A DNA stretch of 6,371 nt from assembly GCA_964632015.1 (NCBI GenBank), contig CAZWAT010000161.1, positions 1 to 6,371 of the forward strand, given 5' to 3'. The stretch is from JAAYCO01 sp964632015. GTDB lineage: Bacteria; Planctomycetota; Phycisphaerae; SM23-33. How positions within the stretch are numbered: position 1 is the stretch's first letter; every line of letters begins with the position of its first letter. This document shows, piece after piece, positions 1-5,476 of this stretch. The translations under genes and the position numbers were made by a program. A model generated the notes under the pieces. That model did no database searches. It worked only from the letters and a program-made list of their open reading frames with translations, and was not told where the DNA came from.

Positions 1-30
1 CGGGCACTTCGCAGCGCCCGGCCTTTTTTC
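1..30 (+). terminator. Rho-independent terminator, cut by the left window edge
   Basis: CGGGC (1-5) pairs with GCCCG (16-20) around a 10-nt loop. A GCC and a run of six T (24-29) follow, which is the layout of an intrinsic terminator read on the plus strand. The GCC before the T-run suggests the stem continues with GGC just outside the window. It would end a plus-strand gene lying to the left, converging on the oxidoreductase that ends at 41. The complementary A-run lies on the side of the minus-strand gene, so it may act in both directions, but the bases needed to confirm this are outside the window. Confidence 0.75.
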
Positions 31-40
31 TGTTAATCAA

Positions 41-1348
41 CTATTTCAGCAGCTTCACGGAATCGCCAAGCAGATCGTTAATCAGTACGGGTTTGTGCTC
101 GTCGATGCTGTGATACGCGGCGACGCCCACGAGAATGGAGTACGCGCCGTCCTTCTGCGTCGCCCGTCGGTTAAGCGGATCGGCCGGCGGATCGGACAGG
201 AAGATATCGTCGAGCATGACCGGGTCGCCACCACCGTGACCACCCTTGCCTTTGCGAACCTCCAGCGACTGGGCCTTCGAGAACGCCGGAATAAGCGTGA
301 TGCTTGTCTGACCATCCTGAAGCTCGCCAGGAACCGTGCCATCGCCGTTGATGTATGTTCTCTCGCAGCAGGCATGCTCCAACCTGCCATCAGTACCATT
401 AAAGGCCACGTGATACCCTTCATATGGCGAATAATTGTGCAGCATGTAGCTCAGCAGCGCGCCCTTGTTATAGCGGACGGTTGCGACTTCGGCGTCCCAG
501 ATGTTGATGTCTTTGCCAAACACGCAGCGATCACGGAAGTAACCATCTTCTTTCTCGTTATCGAGGTAAAGGGCTTTGAGCGTTTCTTTACCCGCGAGAT
601 CAAGGAAGAACTTGCACTTATCGCTCACCTTGCAATCTTTGCACCGTTCACCCCGGTTCGAAAGCCCCATTTCTTCGGCATTTTCGGGCGTGTAGAACAT
701 GCGGTTGCCCATGCAGAAGACTTCTTCGGGGATATCCTCCAGCCACCAATTGACGAGATCGAAATGGTGGGTGGACTTGTGCACCAGAAGCGAACCGCTG
801 TTTTTGCGCTCCCTGTGCCACCTTCTGAAGTAGTCGGCTCCGTGTCTGGTATCAAGCAGCCAGGTGAAGTCAACGCTAAGAATCTTGCCGATCTTTCCGC
901 TCTGAATGATCTCTTTGACCTGCGAGCGTGGGGGAGAGTATCGATAGTTGAACGTCACGCGGAGGCTTTTGCCCGTTCGCGAAGCGGTTTCGATGATGTT
1001 TCGGCAGCTTTGCTCGTCGATGGTCATCGGCTTTTCGCTGATGGCATCGCAGCCGAGCTCCATCGCCCTGCAAATGTATTTGGCGTGCATCGAGTCTATT
1101 GTGGTGACAATAACGGCGGAGGGTTTGATCTCCGCGATCATCTTGTCGAAATCCTCGGCCTTGTACGTGGGCACGGGCTTTCCGAGCTTTTCGGCGATCT
1201 TCTTGTTCACCAGATTCATTCTGCCCTGGTTGACATCACACAATGCGGCCAGTTCGCAGATGTCAGGATATCGCTCGATCAAAGCGTCGGTAAACATGCT
1301 GCTTCTACCGCCTAAGCCTACTTGTACAAACTTCCTACGGCTACTCAT
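41..1348 (-). CDS. Gfo/Idh/MocA family NAD(P)-dependent oxidoreductase
   Basis: A 435-residue cytoplasmic dehydrogenase, probably acting on a sugar, sugar acid or cyclitol. The N-terminal Rossmann fold opens with GLGGRSSMF (residues 11-19) and an acidic CDVN (37-40) at the end of beta-2. EKPM (105-108) holds the family's catalytic Lys106. The second domain has HKSTHHFDLVNWW (190-202), with His194/His195 and Asp197 in the usual active-site region. Cys236, Cys239, Cys245 and Cys275 form a cluster, and a GGHGGGD turn lies at 369-375; both are recalled as common in a planctomycete-rich subgroup. The start at 1348 is chosen over the in-frame ATG at 1411 because AAAGGAG (1357-1363) lies 8 nt upstream and the protein then begins directly with the Rossmann strand. 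It lies 120 nt downstream of the L-rhamnose isomerase on the same strand, so a role in deoxy-sugar or rare-sugar catabolism is inferred. The exact substrate cannot be read from the sequence. Confidence 0.93.
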   Translation of the reverse strand: MSSRRKFVQVGLGGRSSMFTDALIERYPDICELAALCDVNQGRMNLVNKKIAEKLGKPVPTYKAEDFDKMIAEIKPSAVIVTTIDSMHAKYICRAMELGCDAISEKPMTIDEQSCRNIIETASRTGKSLRVTFNYRYSPPRSQVKEIIQSGKIGKILSVDFTWLLDTRHGADYFRRWHRERKNSGSLLVHKSTHHFDLVNWWLEDIPEEVFCMGNRMFYTPENAEEMGLSNRGERCKDCKVSDKCKFFLDLAGKETLKALYLDNEKEDGYFRDRCVFGKDINIWDAEVATVRYNKGALLSYMLHNYSPYEGYHVAFNGTDGRLEHACCERTYINGDGTVPGELQDGQTSITLIPAFSKAQSLEVRKGKGGHGGGDPVMLDDIFLSDPPADPLNRRATQKDGAYSILVGVAAYHSIDEHKPVLINDLLGDSVKLLK

Positions 1349-1376
1349 CACAAATGCTCCTTTAGCATAAAGTCTT

Positions 1377-1405
1377 ACTATAGACAATTTGCGGCCCGGG
1401 TGCAA
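1377..1405 (-). promoter_or_regulatory. Candidate sigma70-type promoter of the oxidoreductase gene
   Basis: Read on the minus strand, TTGCAC (1400-1405) is followed after exactly 17 nt by TATAGT (1377-1382), a 5/6 match to the -10 consensus. The -35 is weak beyond its TTG. Transcription would begin near 1370 and give a leader of about 22 nt that contains the AAAGGAG ribosome site. The promoter sits in the gap after the rhamnose isomerase, so the oxidoreductase may be transcribed both from here and by read-through. It overlaps the N-terminal extension that a start at 1411 would add, which favours the 1348 start. Confidence 0.45.
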
Positions 1406-1468
1406 TGCCATCGTTGGCGAAGCAGATCAAAACCGTTTGAGGAATCACTTTTTCGTCCGCTGAAACTT

Positions 1469-2686
1469 TCAGGCGTAACTGCCGCCTTCGCAAATATTCA
1501 TTTCGCGACGCTTTTCGGCGCGCCGTCGGGCGGATTCTTCTTCGTACCCACTTTTTCGGTATGCATCCAACGGATCCGGATAGGCATTATTCTGGCGGCG
1601 AACACGACGGAGAATATCGTCAACATCGGTATGAAAAGCCTTCAGCAGCACCTGCTCGCTTGCGACAGTATCTTCCAAAGCCTGCGAATTGGCAAGGGCT
1701 TCGCGATCAACCATCATCGCCTTTGCGAAAATTTCCTGGGCTGTGCAGATGGTTTGAATAGAGGCTTGCACCTTTGGCTTGATGTTGTGTGACTGATCGA
1801 TCACGTATGAAATATCCAGATCCTTCTGGTGCTGATGCTCCCAGGAGGCTATTTCGTTGAAGATTCTGAACAACTGATATGGGTCGATCGAGCCGGCGGT
1901 GAGATCCTCGTCGGCATACTTGCGATCGTTGAAATGGAACCCGCCAAGCATCTTCTCATCGATCAGCCAGGCGACTATCTGCTCGACATTCGTGCCCGGC
2001 AGGTGATGGCCAATATCCACCAGCACCTTCGCCTTTGGACCCGCTGCCTTCGCCAGGATGTAACTGCTACCCCAGTCGAAGAAATCTGTGAAATAGGCGG
2101 CGGGCTCAAAGGGTTTATACTCGACCAGCAGCGTCATGCCCGCAGGCATGGCACTGTGGATCTTCTTCAGCGACTGTGTCGCCCAGGCCTTGCGCTGGCG
2201 GATGTCCGCCTGGCCGGGATAGTTCGCGCCATCGGCGAACCACAGCGAAACATACCTGCTTTTCGCCTGCCGGGCAAGCTCCACGCAGTCGAGAATGTGC
2301 TTCACTGCCCGTCGGCGTATCGCCGGATCGCGATTGGTAATCGAGCCGAACTTGTAGCATTGATCCTGAAATATGTTGGGATTCACCGCCCCAATCTTCA
2401 CGCGATGCTTGCGGGCGAGCTTAAGCACATCATTGTCAAAACCATTAGGAAAATCCCACAGCGCGTGAACCGCGACGCTCGGTGCGGCCCCTGTGAACTT
2501 GTTAACAATTCCCGCGTCGGCGAGCTTGTCTTCAAGATCCACCGCCGCTGCGTCTTGCAGATACTTGCCGAATCTGGTACCTGTATTGGAAAAACCCCAG
2601 GAGGGTAATTCAACGCTGAAACGGCAAAGGCGTTCCACAATTCCGGTTTTTGACAACGATGGTCGGCTGGATCGTTTCTTGCTCAT
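1469..2686 (-). CDS. rhaI: L-rhamnose isomerase (Pseudomonas stutzeri-type, metal-dependent TIM barrel)
   Basis: A 405-residue cytoplasmic isomerase predicted to convert L-rhamnose to L-rhamnulose, the first step of phosphorylative rhamnose catabolism; enzymes of this type also interconvert several rare aldoses and ketoses. The metal and catalytic residues match the P. stutzeri enzyme with a constant offset of 30: Glu189 and Lys191 (VEYKPFEP), Asp224 and His227 (VDIGHH), His251, Asp259 and Asp261 (FHFNDRKYADEDL), and Asp297 (IDQSHN). These cover both divalent-metal sites. The C-terminal part (about 350-405) is charged and helical. The ATG at 2686 is preferred because AGAGGA (2693-2698) lies 6 nt upstream; the in-frame ATG at 2743 would place the predicted promoter inside the gene. 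No rhamnulokinase, aldolase or transporter gene is visible in the window. The oxidoreductase follows 120 nt downstream. The family is certain; the preferred physiological sugar is less so. Confidence 0.93.
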   Translation of the reverse strand: MSKKRSSRPSLSKTGIVERLCRFSVELPSWGFSNTGTRFGKYLQDAAAVDLEDKLADAGIVNKFTGAAPSVAVHALWDFPNGFDNDVLKLARKHRVKIGAVNPNIFQDQCYKFGSITNRDPAIRRRAVKHILDCVELARQAKSRYVSLWFADGANYPGQADIRQRKAWATQSLKKIHSAMPAGMTLLVEYKPFEPAAYFTDFFDWGSSYILAKAAGPKAKVLVDIGHHLPGTNVEQIVAWLIDEKMLGGFHFNDRKYADEDLTAGSIDPYQLFRIFNEIASWEHQHQKDLDISYVIDQSHNIKPKVQASIQTICTAQEIFAKAMMVDREALANSQALEDTVASEQVLLKAFHTDVDDILRRVRRQNNAYPDPLDAYRKSGYEEESARRRAEKRREMNICEGGSYA

Positions 2687-2714
2687 GATTAGTCCTCTGT
2701 CTTGTGTAAGCATG

Positions 2715-2743
2715 AATGTACGATGAAACCTATCTGGTGGCAA
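2715..2743 (-). promoter_or_regulatory. Candidate sigma70-type promoter of the rhamnose isomerase gene
   Basis: On the minus strand TTGCCA (2738-2743, 5/6 match to TTGACA) is separated by 17 nt from TACATT (2715-2720, 4/6 match to TATAAT). Transcription would begin near 2708, leaving a leader of about 22 nt that includes the AGAGGA ribosome site. It has the same geometry as the promoter of the next gene. No equally good promoter was found on the plus strand of this divergent region for the phosphatase gene. Confidence 0.5.
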
Positions 2744-2746
2744 TAC

Positions 2747-2764
2747 TACAGGCCGACCCCTGTA
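2747..2764. promoter_or_regulatory. Inverted repeat TACAGG-N6-CCTGTA, possible operator
   Basis: Two perfect 6-bp arms (2747-2752 and 2759-2764) flank the spacer CCGACC. The repeat lies in the 91-bp divergent region, 3 bp upstream of the -35 box of the isomerase promoter and 13 bp before the ATG of the phosphatase gene. An 18-bp dyad there could bind a dimeric regulator acting on either gene. It has no T-run, so a terminator is unlikely. A repeat this short can occur by chance, and no second copy was noticed by eye in the gap before the oxidoreductase gene. Confidence 0.3.
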
Positions 2765-2777
2765 CGGTGAAGATGTA

Positions 2778-4307
2778 ATGATTAAACTTACCGACTATCT
2801 AAAGCCTGAGCTTCTGGAGCAGCTTCAAGCCTCGTTTACCACTGCGTGGGGACAACCAGTCGCCATCTGCGGGCTCGATGGCAACGCGCTGCTGACCCAT
2901 CATGACTCGCCAAATTGCACAACCACGCCGATCATGGTTGGCGGGATACTCTCCGGGCACATCAAGGCGTCCTGCAATGAGCATCAGACATCGCCCGATG
3001 GGCTTCTTCAACTCATGGCCGACATGGTGAGCAGGCTTTATTCGGACGAACAACGACTCCGGTCGCGGGCAGAGGAGCTTGCTGCACTGTTCAGCCTGAC
3101 AACCGAGTTCACCGGAACACACGATCTTCAGAACGTGCTAAATCTTGTCGCCCAGACGGTCGTGCGGGCTATGAACGCAAAGGCATGCGGCATACGACTG
3201 CTGAATGAAGATCACACCGAGCTTGTAATAAAGGCAGTGGCGAACCTTTCGAAGGAATATCTCAACAAGGGGCCGATCGTTGTCTCGAAGAGCGTCATTG
3301 ACACCGAGGTGCTCTCAACAGGCAGACCGGTCTATATCGCCAACGAACAGAACGATCCGCGGGTGCTTTACCCCGTCGAGGCGAAGCGCGAGGGCATTGT
3401 AAGCGCCCTGTGCGCCCCGTTGATGTACAAGGGCAAGGCCGAGGGAGTGATTCGAGTCTACACCTCCGAGAAGCATGTTTTCGACTGGTTCGAAACGGCG
3501 CTGCTTCAAACCATCGCAGTCCAGGCGGCGGCAGCCATTGTCAACGCCAGGCTCTACGAGGACATCCTCGAAACCGAGACCATTCGAAGGCAGCTCAAGA
3601 TCGCATCCGAAGTGCAACGCAGACTGACGCCCGCGAAGCCTCCAAATCTCGATGGTTTTGACATCGCCGCCGTGTACACACCCTGCTATGAGCTGGGAGG
3701 CGACTTTTACGATTTTATCTCGCTACCCCCCAACAACCTTGGCGTCGTGATATGCGATGTCGCGGGAAAGGGAATTCCCGCGTCACTGCTCATGGCGTCA
3801 CTACGCGCGACGTTGAGGGCGCACGCACTGAACATATATGACATGTCGGCAGTGCTGGACAAGGTCAACAAGACCTTCTGCGCCGACACGCTGATGAGCG
3901 AGTTCGCAACGATGTTCTATGGCGTGCTTGACTATCGCAGCCGAAGCTTCACGTTTACCAACGCCGGACACTGCCCGCCGATTCTTTTCCGCGACGGGCA
4001 AGTGCGGGAGCTCGCCACCGGGGGCGGCCTGCTGGGCATTAACCCGACGCTTCAATACGCCCACAACCATCTTACTTTCCGTAGCGGTGACGTGCTGCTT
4101 ATGTTTACCGACGGCCTGACAGAGGCACTAAACCACAAGGACGAGGGGTTCGGACGAGATAGAATTATCAAGGCGGCAAATGTCGCTATTGGCGAAAACC
4201 GACCGGCAGCACACATAGCCAGACATATCATCTGGGAGATGCGACGCTTCGTGGGCCTGCAAAGTAAATTTGACGACTTGACCGTATTGGTGTTAAAAGT
4301 CTTATAG
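2778..4307 (+). CDS. GAF domain-containing SpoIIE/RsbU-type PP2C serine phosphatase
   Basis: A 509-residue soluble signalling protein with no signal peptide or membrane segment. Residues 1-100 form a small sensory-like region (start LEQLQASFTTAWGQPVAIC) that resembles a shortened PocR-type ligand domain. A GAF domain spans about 112-258, a helical linker about 259-288, and a SpoIIE-type PP2C phosphatase domain about 290-509. The phosphatase motifs are intact: GGDFYDF with Asp309, CDVAGKG with Asp327, NAGH (395-398), FTDGLTEA with Asp445, and DDLTVLV with Asp499/Asp500. It should therefore remove phosphate from a Ser/Thr of a partner, classically an anti-sigma-factor antagonist (STAS) protein, in response to a ligand sensed by the GAF or N-terminal domain. 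No STAS or RsbW-like gene is in the window, so the target is unknown. The ATG at 2778 is preceded by a modest GGTGA (2766-2770) 7 nt upstream. The gene runs divergently from the isomerase and ends before a terminator-like hairpin. Confidence 0.94.
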   Translation: MIKLTDYLKPELLEQLQASFTTAWGQPVAICGLDGNALLTHHDSPNCTTTPIMVGGILSGHIKASCNEHQTSPDGLLQLMADMVSRLYSDEQRLRSRAEELAALFSLTTEFTGTHDLQNVLNLVAQTVVRAMNAKACGIRLLNEDHTELVIKAVANLSKEYLNKGPIVVSKSVIDTEVLSTGRPVYIANEQNDPRVLYPVEAKREGIVSALCAPLMYKGKAEGVIRVYTSEKHVFDWFETALLQTIAVQAAAAIVNARLYEDILETETIRRQLKIASEVQRRLTPAKPPNLDGFDIAAVYTPCYELGGDFYDFISLPPNNLGVVICDVAGKGIPASLLMASLRATLRAHALNIYDMSAVLDKVNKTFCADTLMSEFATMFYGVLDYRSRSFTFTNAGHCPPILFRDGQVRELATGGGLLGINPTLQYAHNHLTFRSGDVLLMFTDGLTEALNHKDEGFGRDRIIKAANVAIGENRPAAHIARHIIWEMRRFVGLQSKFDDLTVLVLKVL

Positions 4308-4321
4308 TTAAATGATTTGGC

Positions 4322-4349
4322 GCTGTCGGAATAGGTCCGGCAGCCTTTT
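4322..4349 (+). terminator. Terminator-like hairpin after the phosphatase gene
   Basis: GCTGTCGGA (4322-4330) pairs with TCCGGCAGC (4336-4344) across a 5-nt loop. This gives a 9-bp stem with one G-U pair, followed by CTTTT (4345-4349). It begins 14 nt after the phosphatase stop codon. The T-run is short, so termination may be partial and some read-through into the DUF89 gene at 4385 is possible. Confidence 0.6.
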
Positions 4350-4384
4350 GGAACCTATGGAAGAGAGATTCGAGTAGCTATTCT

Positions 4385-5431
4385 ATGAGCCATTTCAGTC
4401 TGCTGAGCGACCCGCGGAGCTATGCAACCCATGATTTGAACCTGGTGGGCAATCAGCAATTGCGTGCCCGTTGGCTCGATGTATTCGAGAAGCAATTCGA
4501 AGAGATACTCTCACAAGCGGCATTCACTTATGGTAGAATGTCCGCGCGTTCAGTCTCGTCAGCACGTGAGCAGTTCTCTAAGACCATTGCAAGCCTGCGC
4601 CAGGACGACGCGGCAAAGCTGACACTTAACGATCTGTTTCTCGCCCGAGAAAAATGTCTGCACGACAATGGGCTTAAAGATCCCTTTGGACAACTCAAGA
4701 CCAAGGAGAATCTCTCCTGGACCGAGGTATATCCCAAGGTGGTGCGTCATCACCGCATGCTCCACGGCGATGAGAGGTGGCAGAGCCTGATCGGGGGCAT
4801 TTTCGCGGCGGGTCTGTTCGACCCATTCAGCAAAGAAATGTCAGAGCTTTCCGACAAGCGCGAATTCTTTGTGGAACTCAAAGACGCCCCACCCCGACCC
4901 TGGCTTATAGACAACTTCGACACGTTCAAGCAAGACCTGCAAGGCGCCCCACCGGCGAAATGGACCAAGGCGATATTCTTCGTCGACAACGCCGGAAGCG
5001 ATTTTGTCGTCGGGGTCATGCCTCTCGCCCGGGAGTTCGCCCTGGCCGGGGTGAAGGTGGTTTTCGCCGCCAACGAAACGCCCGCGATGGGCACGATCAC
5101 CGCTGACGAGGCCGCCACGCTTATTGAACAACTTGCCATCGTGGATGACGATCTGGCCGCGTTGATTCAGGGCGAAATGTTCGAGGTCGTCTCGACAGGC
5201 GCCCAAGGCCCGCTACTGGACCTCGCGAACGTGTCCGACGAACTCAACAACTCCGCCAGTGATACCGACCTGCTCATTTTCGAAGGAATGGGCAAGGCGG
5301 TGGTCAACATCAGCGCAGAGTTCTCGGTAGACACCCTCAAGGTAGCCATTCTCAAGGACGACCATTTCGCAAGTCTTGCGGGTGGTCAGTTCTGCGACTG
5401 CGTCTTCCAATACCACAGGGCATCAAAATAG
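4385..5431 (+). CDS. DUF89/ARMT1-like metal-dependent phosphatase homologue (PANK4 C-terminal type)
   Basis: A 348-residue soluble protein resembling the C-terminal domain of eukaryotic PANK4 and the plant stand-alone version, the subfamily II DUF89 damage-control phosphatases that act on 4'-phosphopantetheine and its oxidised forms. Residues 1-165 are a mostly helical N-terminal part including AGLFDPF (142-148). RPWLIDNFD (171-179) leads into the catalytic fold: FFVDNAGSDFVVGVMPLARE (198-217), KVVFAAN (224-230), VVSTG (268-272), LLDL (277-280) and FEGMGKAV (299-306). Asp201 and Asn202 match the first two metal ligands. The third, an Asp 36 residues after the first in PANK4 as recalled, falls on Thr237, so activity is uncertain; Asp241 is nearby. 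No pantothenate kinase domain is attached. No strong Shine-Dalgarno precedes the ATG (GGAAGAGAG ends 17 nt away), so the start is moderately sure. It follows the phosphatase gene by 77 nt with a hairpin between them. Confidence 0.85.
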   Translation: MSHFSLLSDPRSYATHDLNLVGNQQLRARWLDVFEKQFEEILSQAAFTYGRMSARSVSSAREQFSKTIASLRQDDAAKLTLNDLFLAREKCLHDNGLKDPFGQLKTKENLSWTEVYPKVVRHHRMLHGDERWQSLIGGIFAAGLFDPFSKEMSELSDKREFFVELKDAPPRPWLIDNFDTFKQDLQGAPPAKWTKAIFFVDNAGSDFVVGVMPLAREFALAGVKVVFAANETPAMGTITADEAATLIEQLAIVDDDLAALIQGEMFEVVSTGAQGPLLDLANVSDELNNSASDTDLLIFEGMGKAVVNISAEFSVDTLKVAILKDDHFASLAGGQFCDCVFQYHRASK

Positions 5432-5455
5432 CACCGACCGCAACGATCGAATTTC

Positions 5456-5474
5456 GGGACGCATGACGCGTCCC
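5456..5474. terminator. Perfect 7-bp hairpin between convergent genes
   Basis: GGGACGC (5456-5462) and GCGTCCC (5468-5474) form a perfect stem with the 5-nt loop ATGAC. It fills most of the 45-bp gap between the convergent DUF89 and RicT genes and begins 2 nt after the RicT stop codon on the minus strand. No T-run follows on either strand, so it is not a canonical intrinsic terminator. It may protect the 3' ends or help stop transcription in both directions. Confidence 0.5.
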
Positions 5475-5476
5475 TG

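Noticed and set aside
95..1315. A 406-codon plus-strand open frame opposite the oxidoreductase gene
   Set aside because: It is fully antisense to a gene with clear family motifs, and its translation shows no recognisable domain.
1292..1348. Possible Tat signal (SSRRKFVQVGLGG) at the start of the oxidoreductase
   Set aside because: The hydrophobic stretch is the first Rossmann strand and its glycine turn, with no separate h-region or cleavage site, so the protein is read as cytoplasmic.
1460..1472. Perfect inverted repeat CTGAAA-C-TTTCAG at the end of the isomerase gene
   Set aside because: It overlaps the stop codon, the single-base centre makes a weak hairpin, and no T-run follows on the minus strand, so it is not called a terminator.
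1829..2608. A 259-codon plus-strand open frame opposite the rhamnose isomerase gene
   Set aside because: The minus-strand frame contains all isomerase metal ligands at the expected spacing; the antisense frame resembles no known protein.
2650..2655. Perfect TTGACA on the plus strand as a -35 box for the phosphatase gene
   Set aside because: No acceptable -10 box lies 16-18 nt downstream, and it sits inside the isomerase coding region.
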